Part shown: piece by piece, positions 44,301 to 55,955 of the stretch
Position numbering within the stretch: position 1 is the stretch's first letter
Layout of the letters: every line of letters begins with the position of its first letter
Source of the DNA: Chrysoporthe austroafricana
Taxonomy: Eukaryota; Ascomycota; Sordariomycetes; Diaporthales; Cryphonectriaceae
Reading direction: 5' to 3'
Length of the DNA: 64,000 nucleotides
Assembly (NCBI GenBank): GCA_001051155.2
Contig: JYIP02000007.1
Location: forward strand, 3,102,342-3,166,341
The notes under the pieces: model-generated
What the model was told of the DNA's origin: nothing
What the model saw: the letters and a program-made list of their open reading frames with translations, nothing else
Databases searched by the model: none
Translations under genes and position numbers: made by a program

Positions 44301-44766
44301 GTTATAATGAACACCCAAGTAGCACAAGTACCTGGTACGTCAAAGGTTTATGCTAGGTAAGGGTCGAGATAAGTATTATCTACCGTATACGGAAATACAG
44401 TCAATGAGATAGTTGGAAAGTCTAGTAAATATTTACTATCCGTATTGGATACTGTCCTGAGAATAATACTTAGAAAAGTACTTAGATTGACGACTGAAAA
44501 GCAATTATGAAATCTATCTGATTAAGGAAATGTCCAATTTTATATATCTAGCTTTTCAATTGGATCGTTTGGATCGATTCATAATCCAACATATCCATAG
44601 ATCGTTCCCGATCCATTGTGACCCTAACCTTTGCTTACGTAGTAAGAATGCCTGGCATTCTTACATAATGGGTTCCCTTGCCTCGGATATTGGATCCGGG
44701 CTGCGTTGGTTCTGGATCTCTGATCCGTCCTGTTTCTGTGACCTGAACCATTGTTGGTTCATAACA
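44301..44766 (+). mobile_element. Solo LTR of the 46.7 kb element's family
   Basis: It begins TTATAATGAAC and ends GTTCATAACA, near-inverted termini like those of the 418-bp LTRs (TGTTATGAAC ... GTTCATAACA). Shared internal blocks: GGTTTATGCTAG, ACTTAGATTGACGACTGAA, and GACCCTAACCTTTGCTTACG at the same relative place. ACGG flanks both sides, as a likely short target duplication. There are no internal coding parts. Confidence 0.65.
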
Positions 44767-45595
44767 ACGGTCCAAAGGCCCTGAAATTGAGCCCACCTTA
44801 ACTACGAGATGCTTGACTCAAGAGGAAAGAATATTTCGACCGGAAGTATACGGCACAGCGATACGGGCGGAATGATCAAGCGCATGCGTAGCACTGACCA
44901 GTCTCTAAGAGCGTATAAAATTATATGTATCTTGAATATGGAGCTCGCAGCATTGTCCGGATTTGGAAGTTGACAAGAGATAATTGTAACGAGTGGGTGG
45001 CGGGATGCGGGAAGCAGAAAGTCTTGTAGAAGTCTGTATCCCGACATGACATTGATACGTAACGTGACACGTAGCCAATTGATTGCCGAAGAAAGACGCT
45101 GTGTCTTCGCAAAAGTGGTCGGAAAAGGGCTGCATTTTGGTGATGGGTGTGCTGAAGCGTATCAGAAGCACACATTGCGGTCACTTCCTCATTAAATACC
45201 TAACTGGAGCGGCAGACATTGGTTGCTGACACGACGCCATTGGGATTGCTGTGCTGGCAAGTTGAAGCGAGATCCTCTCAGCACTAATTCAGAAATTTCT
45301 TCCACTCAAGAATCAGAGATTCTGCATTGGTGCCGGAAGCTTATACCGGATCCAGCATAGGGCAAGGGCATACCAGAGAAGCACAAGTCTAGAGAAGCAG
45401 AAGCTAAAGAAGCAAAAGTCCACAATGTAAAAGACGCACGAGTTTATAATGCCAAAAGAAGCCAAGTCCATAATATAAAAGATATACAAGTTTACAATGC
45501 CGAGAGAAAAACAAACCCATACATATACTTTACACCACCGTCCGTATTCCGCACCGACGCTCAGTCTCAGACGCCTATTTTGCTTCCTCGCAAGT
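44767..45595. other. No recognisable gene; short tandem duplication
   Basis: At 45416-45510 a ~47-bp unit (AAGTCCACAATGTAAAAGA, then CAAGTTTACAATGCC) is present twice with transitions between copies. Otherwise no features. Confidence 0.4.
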
Positions 45596-46135
45596 TCAAT
45601 CTTGTCCTGCCTTTCGCTTTCTCGCTTTCTCCTCTTCCTTCAGGGTCTGCGAGGCAAGGTCCTCGACAGCATTTCCCTCTCCCTTATCCTCTTCCAAGTA
45701 TTTCCTATCTCCACCTGATGCTACCGTCCCCTGTATAACATCGTACGCCATCTGCGCAGACGGCGACACCAGCGGCGTATTTAGAATATCCAAATCCTGG
45801 CCAAGTGTTTCGGCGCTCCATTCCGCATAGGCGACCGCAGATCCCTGTATCTTGGGTGGATATTTGGGATTGAGTGGTTGCTTTACTGCGCCTTCTATTC
45901 CGTATTCCATCTTGAAGAAGTAGTTGCCGTCGAGCCAGCTTTGCTCGAACTTGTAGTTCTCCGTAGAATGCTCCAGGTGGAAGAGAAGCTCGCCGTTCTG
46001 CTCAGATTCATACAGGAGGATGATGCTGTTGAAAGGCCATTGGGATAGACGCAACCAGTAGATTGGACTGCCATTGACCTGGTGGGAGGGGTCTTAGGCA
46101 TCCCATTCGTGGTCCGGCTCCTTGTTGTTTTCTAT
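45596..46135 (-). pseudogene. Unknown protein, C-terminal part with one stop
   Basis: A minus frame reads ENNKEPDHEWDA, TAA (near 46094), then HQVNGSPIYWLRLSQWPFNS, EQNGELLFHLEHSTENYKFE, and a helical, charged end (GNAVEDLASQTLKEEEKARK), stopping at 45596. The stop may be a former CAA. The upstream part is cut by the retroelement remnants that start at about 46208. I do not recognise the family. The 2EXR pseudogene on the far side of the retroelement is on the same strand, but I see no evidence that the two were one gene. Confidence 0.4.
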
Positions 46136-46207
46136 TCTCGCCCGCTTTATAGAAGGGAGTTAAGGGTTACCTTCGCCGTCTTTATACGGGTCTACTTTCG
46201 CTTTACT

Positions 46208-46395
46208 AACACTAGGATCGTTTTCGTCGTAATATTAATAATATAGAAAAGCTGGAAAAGCTAGAAGCTGCAAAAGCCGAAGAGGAATATTATAAAGCTA
46301 AAGCCGAGCGTTATTTTGCAAAACCTTTAATTCTTAAAAGTTTTTTTCTTAAAAAATTTCCATTTGAATATCGCTTTATAGCAATTTAATTCGGA
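46208..46395 (+). pseudogene. C-terminal fragment of retroelement extra ORF (copy A)
   Basis: It reads LEKLEAAKAEEEYYKAKAER and, after a lysine/phenylalanine-rich part, TTATAGCAATTTAATTCGGA, matching the end of the ORF at 47202-47810. Its LTR neighbour begins at once, at 46396. The change of many C to T fits RIP. Confidence 0.6.
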
Positions 46396-46695
46396 TGTTA
46401 TGAACGCTGCAGCAATCCTAGGATAAACTGTAGAGTTAAAAGGTTTATGCTAGCAAGAGCGGTGCCAAGTATAGCCTTGAATACCGAAACACGTTCAAAC
46501 AAAGTATCGCAATATTCATAAGCCTATACGGCTATTACTTGAAAGTAAAGTATAGTCCAAGTAGTACTTAGATTTACGACTGAAGAGCTATGGAAATCTA
46601 TTTGGTAGATATCATGTCCTTATATACCCAGCTTTTCAGTTCTGGGATAGCTTGGATAGCTTGGCTATCCAGTTAGGGCTTCCTGGATAGCTTAG
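46396..46695 (+). mobile_element. Older LTR, left part (interrupted)
   Basis: It starts TGTTATGAACGCTGCAGCAA and matches the 418-bp LTRs for 300 bp. It is then interrupted by the complete element at GGATAGCTTAG and resumes at 53996-54131 (CTATTTTAGCTATCC to TTATAATA). CTTAG (46691-46695) is the duplicated target. Confidence 0.75.
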
Positions 46696-47113
46696 TGTTA
46701 TGAACGCTGCAGCAAATCCTAAGATATACTGTAGAGTCAAAGGGTTTATGCTAACAAGAGTGGTGCCAAGTATAGCCTTGAGATTCAAAACAGTTTCACT
46801 GAATATCGCAATATTCATAAGCCAATATGGCTATTAATGGTAGTCCCAATTGATACTTAGATTGACAACTGAAGAGCTATTTCTATCTATCTATCTGGTA
46901 GATGCCTGGGTCTTATATATCCAGTTCCTTAGTTGGGATAGCTGGGATAGCTTAGCTATCCTGTCGGATAGCTTGGATAGTTTAGCTATCCTGCAATCCT
47001 AACTCTAACCCTTGCATACGTAAGCATTGTGGGATTCTTTCGCAGAGTCTGAAAACCCCTAGCACTGAATGGGCCTGAATGCCATACTCTGGTCTGTTCG
47101 TTGGTTTATAATA
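46696..47113 (-). repeat. LTR (3' LTR of the element)
   Basis: 418 bp. It contains GCTATCCTGCAATCCTAACTC and CTAACCCTTGCATACGTAAG text near its right end. It is less RIP-mutated than its partner at 53573-53990. Confidence 0.85.
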
Positions 47114-47201
47114 TCATCCCCTTCCTATCGATTATTGTCCTTAATAACCTTCTGTAAGCCCCTCGTTACCCCTGACTGTTGATCGTACTTTCCTGATCAG
47201 G

Positions 47202-47810
47202 ATGTCTGGCAGAGTTCGAAAATCAAAATCTTTTTTCCGTTCTGATAAGGACAAACAGCGCGCTGCTTTACTGTTCCGTATTACCTCAAGCGCCGTGGAA
47301 ATGCGTTCCTGCTCTTATTGTAATCGCTTGGGTTTTGAATCCTGTACGGTATCCGAAGCGGATTCCTCTTGCTGCTTTCGATATGTCCAGTACGGCCGAT
47401 CGAAATGCGATATTCTGGAACCTACTAATGCGGCGGAGCTCTTGCGTGCTTCCGCATAGCATCAGAAGCTAGAAGATAAGATTGAAGAGCTTGAGGATCG
47501 GTTAATACGTTTGCGCAAGCAAAAACGGTTATAGCGAAAGCGGATAGCGCATGCGTTTCGTCAGGGTTTATTTAACCTGGAAGACTTGGAACGCCTGGAG
47601 GCTGAAAAGGCCGAGGAAGAATATCGCAAGGCCGAAACGGAATACCGGGCTGCAGAGCTTCTTATCCCCGAAAGTCCTTTTCCTGAGGTTTTCGATTTCG
47701 ATACTGCCTTATAGCAGTTTGGTTCTGATATTGATTAGTCCATTATGGGTCTGGGAGCCGAGTTTGGGAATACGGCTAGTCTTTCTGGTATTGGCTATTC
47801 TTCTGGTTAA
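47202..47810 (+). pseudogene. Extra retroelement ORF, Cys-rich and coiled-coil, antisense to gag-pol
   Basis: ATG 47202 gives a 203-codon frame with stops at 47457, 47532, 47712 and 47736 that fit former Gln or Trp codons (the copy at 54.2 kb has TGG where 47532 has TAG). The N-terminal part has a cysteine pattern (CSYCNRLGFESCTV ... CCFRYVQYGRSKC) suggesting a zinc-binding module. A coiled coil follows (KLEDKIEELEDRLIRLRKQK), and an acidic end. Three copies exist in this window (46208, 47202, 54221), always next to LTRs of this family, so it belongs to the element. Its role is unknown. Confidence 0.65.
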
Positions 47811-47849
47811 TTAGTATGTTTTTCTAACTGGTTATTTTTTAATTGCTAG

Positions 47850-50800
47850 CTTTTTTTTGTTATTGCTTATCCAGGTAGTTTACTAACGCTTAGGGTGCAT
47901 TTCGCAAATTATTTCTGGGTTTCTATAAGTTTTCGCTTATTGGGTATTTTTTTTATTTAACGAGGTATTCTAGGTTGCGGTTCGGGTTACGGTATTTGAG
48001 GATTCGTTCGATTTCGTATTCTGGTTCGTTGCTTTCGATTTGAATAATTCTATCCGTTTGGGTTAATTTTAGTACTAATTCGAGGAATGAAATATAGAAT
48101 ACCGGATAGATTTTTATTCTATAGAGTAATGCAAGTTCGAAATTAATATCTGAGATTTTCTTTAGGATTTTGAATAGTCTTAATTTCTTATAGTCTAATA
48201 AATAAAAAGGTTTTATTATTTTGATATATTCTTTTCGTTAAATAAGGTAAACTTTATCCTTTTCTTATAGAATTAGTCTTTTAATCTTTTTGGAATTAGC
48301 ATATTTTATTATTTTTTTTTGTATAAATTTCAGTTTTCTTTAAAATTCTTCCTGAACTTTCTTGATTTTTCTGATTCGCTTTTCCGCAGCTTCCGCATTT
48401 GTTCCTAATATTTCGTCGTAATAGGCTATCGGATTATAGCCGTAAAGTGCGTAAAATAATAATTTCTTTATCGTATTCGTATTTGCATTATTATATGCGA
48501 ATTATACTAGTAATAATAGCTTTACTTAATTATCTTATTCGTAATTTATATAATATTGCAAATATTATTTGATAATTTGGTTTATTCGTTCTGTCTATCT
48601 ATCCGTTTGCGGGTAAAATGCTATAGATATTTTTTGTTATATTCCGAGCAGTTTTATAAGTAAGGTCTAGAAATTTAATACGAATTTCCTATCTCTGTCG
48701 GAAATAATTTCTTTGGGCATATTATAATTGGCTATAACCATTCTTAAGAATATATATACGAAATCTTTTGCCGTATTGCTTTCCTTATAAGAGAAGAAAT
48801 AAGCATACTTGCTTAATTTGCAAACTATTATTAAAATGCTATTGTATTGCATTTTGGTTAAAGGTTCTTATAAGAAAGGTAGCTTAATAATAAAATCCCA
48901 ATTAATAGATTGCCAAACTGCTTTCGGAATAGGAAATAGTTAGAGCAGTTTATAAGGTTTATAATATTCAATCTTGTTTTTCCTATAGCTATCGCATTCC
49001 CGTAAGGCGTTCTCAATTCTTTGCCTGAGTCTTAATAAGTTCCAGTATCTCTTGATCCTTTCGTAAGTAGCTTTGATTCCTTAATAGCTATATGCTAGTA
49101 TGCTATATATAGTTCTAATATATTTATCTTATTCCTTAATAGTTATATCTTCTGGTTTTCTTTATTTATTATCGATTCTGATAATCGTATTGAGTTCTCT
49201 TGCTTTATTTATAAGGCTGCTATTTTTATCTTATCTGAAAATATTCTAGAGTTCTTTTTGCTTTAAGTCTTGATAGTTTAATCGTTTACTGAATGCATTT
49301 GCTCTGCTATTTTCGAATCTTTTACAATAGATAATTTTCAAATCGAATTGCGAGAAGAATTCTGCTTATCTGATCTATCGTTTATTCAAGGCTTTAATAG
49401 TTATGAATATTATCAGATTCTTGTAATCCGAGCGTATTATAATTTGGTATTTAGCCCCGATTAAGTATCGTTGCCATTTTTCGAATGCTTTAACGATTGC
49501 TATTAATTCTTTATCTGGGATGCCGTAATTAAGTTCTGGGCCGTTTAATTTTTTTGAAAAATTGCTTATAATCCTGAGGCGTCCTTGATTATCTCATTAC
49601 CCGAGCTATCCGCTTAATATATAATCTGATATATCGGTTTTTATTTCAAAAGGTTTTTCTGGGTCCGCTTTATAAAAGATAAGTTCCGATATAATTCGTC
49701 CTTTAATTTCGTCGAATGCTTTCTATATTTCAGGAATCTATCTGAATTTTTAGTCTTTTTTTATAAGGTCTGTAAAAGGGTATGCGATCTTGTTATAATT
49801 TCGGATAAATTATTGGTAGAAATTAACATATCCGAAAAATGCTTTGATATCCTTAATATTTCCCGAGATAAGCTATTCTCATATTGCTTTAACTTTATTT
49901 TATTATATACTAATTTATCCTAGCTCGATAATATAGCTTAAATAATTAACTTTTTATTAATAAAAATAGCATTTGTTTAATTCGATTAAAAGTTTATTAT
50001 TTTATAACGTTTGGAATACTTCTTATATATATTGCTTATATATCTCGAGGTTTTTGGAAAAGATTAAGATATTATTAAGATAAACAATAACAGTAATATC
50101 CAGAAATTCGCGCAGGATATAATTAATTATTTCTTGGAAAGATGCTAGCGCATTCGTAAGCCTAAAAGGCATAATTACGTATTCGAAATGTTTATAGCAT
50201 ATTCTGAAAGCTGTCTTCCAGATATCGTCTTCCTTAATTCGGATATAATAGTATCTTTCCTTAAGATCAAGCGTAATAAACTATTTGGCTCCAATCAATC
50301 GATCCCTTATTTCGTTTGCTAATAGTAATAAGTATCGATTTTTAATAATAATATCGTTAAACTATCGGTAATCTATATAAAGTCGTAATTTACTATTCTT
50401 TTTGAATACAAATAGGATAGAATATCCTATTAATAATCGCGATAATCGTATATAGCCTCGCTTTAAGTTTTCGTTAATGTATTCCCTAAACGTTTCGAGT
50501 TTTATTTCGTTAAGCTTATAAATAAGGAAAAATTTTAGCTATATTCCTTCTTTCAAAGGGATCTCGTAATCGTATAGGCCATGCTCTAATAGTCCCGTAT
50601 CGAACTTCTTTTGCTATAATTTCTTGAATTCGTAATATTTTCTTAATACGTTTTCGAGTATTAATATTGGTCTTTCTTTATTTTCTGCAATCTGTAAGAA
50701 TATAAGGTACTGTTATACATATTTCTTTTCGCTAGCTTCTTATTTCTAGGGCTTCCGTATTTCTAGCGGTTTCGGGTATCTATTAAGTGCTAAGCCAAAT

Positions 50801-53250
50801 TGCCTTCTGGCATATTCGTATTGTAAGAGTTATATCTCTTTGTAGTTCTACAATCCGCATTTCTTCGTATTGCTTCGTACTTGACTGTATTTCTGTTAAT
50901 CGATAGTTATTTATAGTTTTAATCCGTTCCCAATTTTCGTCTGGAAGTTTAAAGTATCCGTAACCCTTCCCTGTATTATAGCTTATCTTTCAGCTTTAGA
51001 GATATTTATAAGCCTATTTAAGCGCATTTCTCTTATATTATTTTCAGTAATTAAGTCTTTTCTTCTGCTAATAATTGCAACCTTTTTAGTAAGTACGGCT
51101 TATTCTTATAAAATCTGGCTAATAATCCAATCAATTTGAGGGTTATGTTTCTTAAGCCAAGGTATTCCTAAGATTAATTCATATTATGCCGTATTTGTAA
51201 TATTAAAAGTAATATTCGTCGTAAGTTTTTGGATCGAGATAAGTAGATAATCAGTTTCCATATCGATTATGCTTAAGTTATACGCAACCGATTTTCCTTT
51301 TACAGTATTGAGCTTATAGGAATCCTTCTTTTGCATTTAGGGAATTCGTTCCCTATTAATGACTTTTGGCAAAATAAAATTTCCTTATATATTACTATCC
51401 AATAGTACGCTATATCGTTACCCTTTAATATATGCTTTCAGAATAATATACTTTTCATTTTCCTTAATAGTAGCGCATAAGGACTTTGTAATCTTAATCG
51501 GCTATCGTCCTATTATAGGCGATCTTTCTCTTTTAAGGCGTTCTAGGCATTTCTCGCTGCTTATTAAGCTAGCTTTTTTGCTTAAGCATAATTCCGTTAC
51601 CGACTCTTTTCGATTTTCTGTAATCGGTATTATTCTTTAGCCTTATCCTGTATATATATGGAATATGCTATTATATAGTATTATCCTTACGTAATTTTTC
51701 TATTAATGCATATTCGTGGGCAGTTATTAAGTAGCTTAATATATGCGTTATTATTTTCGATATGCAGGACTTTTCTGAATTTTCCTCTTTCTTTTGCAAT
51801 AAGGTAGATTAATTAGTCTTATTCCTTAAATGGAAACCAATCTTATTTAACTTTCTTGCTGAAATATATTTAGCAATTATAATAAATATAGCTAATCCAG
51901 GCAAGTTTATAATAATAAAGGTATAAGTAATTAATCCTTCCGTTTTCTTAAGGTAAATATCCGTTATTCTGAAATAGTATGCTTTGGAAGAGTTTTTTTA
52001 TCGTAAGCCTATAGATAATATATTCAATTTCCGTATATTTGGATATCTATTTGCAATCTTAGCAGTCTTTCTGCTAATAAAGGGTTATTTTTTCCGTTAA
52101 TTCTTTATCAAGAATTGGAATTAGTAAATTATTTGGCTATTTATTAAGGTATATTAATTCTTTAGCAATACTGCTAAGTATTAGTAATCCTGATTATGCA
52201 ATACCGATTTCTCTTTTTACTATATTGCTTTTTTATCGTTCCAAATAATAATTTAAGGGGTAATTCTTTAAATTTTCTTCGTTTCGTATAGGTTTTTCGC
52301 TAGAGTAATCGGAATTGCTATTTTGGATAATAATATTATAAAATAAGCTTTTCTTGCTTATAGCGAACTATTATTATCTTTAAGGCTTATATAAGAATTA
52401 TCTTAAACTTTCCTTTTCCGAGAAATGCAATAAGCAATAATCTTAATAGCAGGCTATCCAACTAAAGCTATTATAATTAAAGTCTGTTATTTGTTTCGGT
52501 TAGATATTTTTATTCAGCTAATTGGGTTCTTGTCGCTAAGCGATACTAAGCTATTTTTCCGGAATTAATTTCTATTCTCGCTTCTTCTATTCTTATCGGC
52601 AATTGCAAGCGATATAGCCTTTCTTGCTACAATTATAATAAGTAACTCCTTTGCATTATTTATATACGAGAATATCTAGTTCTATAGGCCTAGTATATAT
52701 AATGCCCGAATAGGCCGTATTATTTTTGCCCTTATGCTAAAACTTGCGCTTCTCAGTATTCGGCTGATATTGCGAAATAGCGCTATAGTTTTTCTGCTAT
52801 TATTGCTATTATTCGTATAATCGGTTATCGATACGGACTGCTTTATTAATAAACTTACTGAATTCTTCAAATCGGTTTTCTTTATAAAATTCGTCCTTAA
52901 TTTCTTTTTTAAGTCTTGCGTAATAAGTATCTATAAGAAGGTCGTTATCGTAATCGAAATAAATAACGATCTGCCGGAATTTGGCCGTATAATCTGTAGC
53001 TGAACCGGTTTATCGAAATGCCTCTAGTTGCCGTATTACAGTATGTCATTCGTCCGGGTTTCCAAAAGTTTTAGTAAGAGCTGATTCGAAATTAGCATAG
53101 CGCTGGAAGATGCGCTTAGTATTTTCGGAACGAAGTTTTTCATTATTGTCCAAATAGTCGCGAAAGGTTGGCTCCTACTACTGGAAGGCCGTTCTTTCGA
53201 GGCGGCTTCCTGCGAAATCGATCTTGTCGTAAATAGTCCTGAACTGAATT
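47850..53250 (-). pseudogene. RIP-degraded gag-pol of Ty3/gypsy type
   Basis: Minus-strand landmarks in order. A gag zinc knuckle lies near 52640-52596 (NCSKKGYIACNC, where the conserved His is Tyr and an extra Cys replaces Arg). The reverse transcriptase reads KNSKLRLYIDYR, TAG, FNDIIIK (about 50400-50345), then LANEIRDRLIGAK, and the active-site segment VYLNNILIFS (about 50075), where the two catalytic Asp are Asn. The integrase lies at 48852-48667 (LSKYAYFFSYKESNTAKDF, MPKEIISDRDRKF). The order gag-RT-integrase is that of Ty3/gypsy. Dozens of stops make it inactive. The Asp-to-Asn and His-to-Tyr changes are what C-to-T/G-to-A mutation gives. Confidence 0.8.
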
Positions 53251-53572
53251 CCGTAATGCTTAAAATAAGCCTTGAATTGCGTCAAAAAAGCCTGAAAATC
53301 CCCGCGGGTATTTTTGTAAGGGCCGGGCTTATCGAGCTTGAAAGCCTTAGCCTGCTGGAAGGCGTTAAGGCGGATAATTTCGTTCTTAACTTCCTCAAGC
53401 TGTTAATACAGGGCCATATTCTGCTGCTGGAATTATTCGTTAGTAAGAGCAACCGGTACTTCTTCCTGAAAGGCCTGGATATTAGACGAAAACGGGGTTT
53501 AAAATGCCATTATATCCTGAATATTGCTCAAGAGGTATATACTGAACCGTTCTTAAACAAAAATTATCAAAA

Positions 53573-53990
53573 TGTTATAAATGCTATAGCAAATCCTAAG
53601 ATATACTATAGAGTTAAAGGGTTTATACTAATAAAAGTAATACTAAGTATAGCCTTAAGATTCAGGACAGTTTTACTGAGTATCGCAATATTCATAAGCC
53701 AATATGACTATCAATAGTAATCCCAATTGATATTTAGATTGATAACTAAAAAGCTATCTCTATCTATCTATCTGGTAGATGCTTGAGTTTTATATATCCA
53801 GTTCCTTAGTTGGGATAGCTGGGATAGCTTAGCTATCCTGTCGGATAGCTTGGATAGTTTAGCTATCCTGCGATCCTAACCCTAACCCTTGCATACGTAA
53901 GCATTGTGAGGTTTTTTCGCAGAGTCTGAAAACCCCTAGCACTGAGTGGGCCTGAATGCCATACCCTGGTCTGTTCGTTAGTTCATAACA
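53573..53990 (-). repeat. LTR (5' LTR of the element)
   Basis: 418 bp, partner of 46696-47113. It contains GATCCTAACCCTAACCCTTG, a short telomere-like run, and (CTAT)n at about 53755-53775. Many C-to-T changes relative to its partner. Confidence 0.85.
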
Positions 53991-53995
53991 CTTAG

Positions 53996-54131
53996 CTATT
54001 TTAGCTATCCTAGACCCTAACCCTTGCTTACGTAAGCAAGCGTATATTCTTCCTAGGCGGGATTAGTAATATAGCGCCCCGCCCGTTCTTCTTATTATAT
54101 CGCCGCCCTGCTTGCATATTGGGTTATAATA
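53996..54131 (+). mobile_element. Older LTR, right part
   Basis: Continuation of the LTR begun at 46396. It contains GACCCTAACCCTTGCTTACG and ends TTATAATA. It is followed at 54132 by a pyrimidine tract (TTATCCCTTTCCT) matching the polypurine tract beside the inner element's left LTR. Confidence 0.7.
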
Positions 54132-54220
54132 TTATCCCTTTCCTGTCGATTATTATCCTTAATAATCTTCTATAAGCTTTTTCAGATCCGCTATATATTT
54201 ATCGCAATTTCCTAATCAGA

Positions 54221-54750
54221 ATATCTAGCAAGGTTAAGAAATCGAAAACTTCTTTTCGTTTCAATAAGGATAAATAACGTACTGCCCTATTATTTCGTAT
54301 TATTTCAAATGCTATAGATATGCATTCTTGTTCTTATTGCGATAATCTGGGTTTTAAGTCCTATATAGTATTTCAGGCGGACTTTTCCCGTTACTTTCGA
54401 TACGTTTAGCATAGTCGGTCGAAATATAATATTTTGGAATTTACAAACGTAGCGGAACTTCTGTATACTTCGTCCTAATATCAGAAGCTAGAAGACGAAA
54501 TCGAAAAGCTTAAAGATAAGCTGGCTCGTTTTCGCAAACAGAAGCGGTTATGGCAGGAACGAATAGCGCGTACGTTTCGCTATAATCTATCGAATCTGGA
54601 AGATTTGGAATGCATAGAGGCTTAAAAGGCCGAGAAGGAGCGTCGCAAAGCCGAAACCGAGCGTCGCGCTATAAATCCTTTAGTTCCTGAAAGTTTTCTT
54701 CCTAAGGGTTTCGACTTGAATATTGCTTTATAGCAATTTAGTTCCGATAG
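54221..54750 (+). pseudogene. Extra retroelement ORF, copy B
   Basis: Collinear with 47202-47810 at the DNA level (start codon now ATA; CATTCTTGTTCTTATTGCGA in the Cys-rich part; TGGCAGGAACGAATAGCGCG; CTTTATAGCAATTTAGTTCC at the end), with heavy C-to-T change. It breaks off at about 54750, where non-element sequence (the 2EXR gene) begins. Confidence 0.65.
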
Positions 54751-55357
54751 CACCGATAGAAAGCCAAAGAAAATCACAGCGCGGATCAAAGTAGAAGGAC
54801 CGAGTATCAGCTGCAGGGTCAATCATGGGGCGATAACGTCGTGAAACCTGATTTCTAGAGGCTCTGCAGACTTGAAAGGTCGGGCATCCATATTCCGACC
54901 GGTAAGGTCAATTTGCAAGAAGGTCGACAAGGAGCCCGCAAGTTGCAAGCCTAAGTACGCGCCCAGCCCTGAAGGCTCTAGGCTGCCGTCGGCGTTCTCT
55001 CCATTGCTAGCATCGCTCCCGGTAATTGAGCCATCTGAATCGTCAGGGTCATCATTCCCGGCGTCCAGGTCATACCGCGAGTGGTTGAAATCATCTAGCT
55101 CGCCATCCTGGGTAGTCAGGGGTAATGCAGTGTTTCCCTCTCTCTGATCTACTGTCAAGACGCGCCAGAATTCTACAACCTCGATAATGCGCGGCTCCGG
55201 CAGAGTCATATCCCATATCATGGCTTGAAGCTCGGATAGTAGAAGAGTGTACGGGAAAGCATCCTGCCGTAAACTCTGATTTCTTGGCATTCCTGGAGTT
55301 AGGTCTTCTGCCTTTGGTTTGATATGTGAGGTAGTGTCCCCCATGATAGCCGACATG
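54750..55357 (-). pseudogene. 2EXR-domain protein gene, frameshifted and cut by retroelement
   Basis: ATG at 55355-55357 (MSAIMGDTTSHIKPK; a GTG two codons upstream is also in frame). Residues about 34-60 read FPYTLLLSELQAMIWDMTLP and EPRIIEV, the start of a 2EXR domain. An acidic insert follows (DLDAGNDDPDDSDGS). The frame ends at 54823 (HDVIAP, TGA), but one frame over it continues MIDPAADTRSFYFDPRCDFL and WLSIG, the later YFD-x-x-D part of the domain, until the retroelement boundary at about 54750. A single missing base near 54835 explains the shift. 2EXR proteins are abundant in filamentous fungi and their function is poorly known. The C-terminus is lost. Confidence 0.65.
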
Positions 55358-55955
55358 TGCACCTCTGCAAGTTAACCATATTGGCATATTTAGTTAAGTA
55401 TTTAGTGTTTTAAACTCCCTCATAGCAACTAAGTCTGTCCCGTTCTACGAGGGACGATACTGCTCTTGTCAACTTTTCAAATACGACCTGTCTATCTCCA
55501 GGGTGCCAGCATCATACCGTCGGCAGCTCCACTCAGATCCCATTGGGTGAAAGAGGCAAACTGCAGCTGCAGCAAGCCAGGTATGCCAGACAGCTTGGTC
55601 CATAAAGTAGATCATAGTGTTTCATAGCATCGGAGCTCAGCACGGAACTTCTGAACTTGTGGATGTTCGTAGTCGCAATTGTATAGAGGGCTCACGAATT
55701 CCTTCCTGACAACTAGCTAACTATCAGCCCGTCTCATATCTATTCCCAGCTTAGTAGAACGCCACACTTAACCCTGACATCGTCAGTACAGGGATACTAA
55801 GAACGTAATGCCACCCGTATAAAAAAAAAAAAAAAAAAAAAATCGCGGCGTACCTCTAACTGTTCATATTGCAGTTGAGAGTCGCCATCTATATCTAGAA
55901 AGGCCATTCGCTATCCACACCTTGTCCATCCCACTATCAAGTATAGAGCAATAAC
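55358..55955. other. No recognisable gene
   Basis: Spacer between two minus-strand genes. A run of about 22 A lies at 55821-55842. Confidence 0.45.

Larger units (their letters stand above)
46696..53990 (-). mobile_element. Ty3/gypsy LTR retroelement, complete but RIP-inactivated
   Basis: 7295 bp bounded by two 418-bp LTRs (46696-47113 and 53573-53990) that start TGTTATGAAC/TGTTATAAAT and end TTTATAATA/TTCATAACA. CTTAG is duplicated on both sides (46691-46695, 53991-53995). The coding strand is minus: a purine tract (AGGAAGGGGA on minus) lies next to the left LTR as expected for a polypurine tract, gag is near 53.2-52.5 kb, and pol runs to about 48 kb. The internal region is very AT-rich with many TAA/TAG, and LTR differences are almost all C-to-T or G-to-A, as RIP produces. 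Confidence 0.85.

Noticed and set aside
53256..53717. 153-aa plus frame over the 5' LTR junction
   Set aside because: Antisense to gag and partly in the LTR; element coding runs on the minus strand.
53870..53900. Chromosome end (telomere)
   Set aside because: Only two to three CCCTAA units, inside an LTR, with sequence continuing on both sides.
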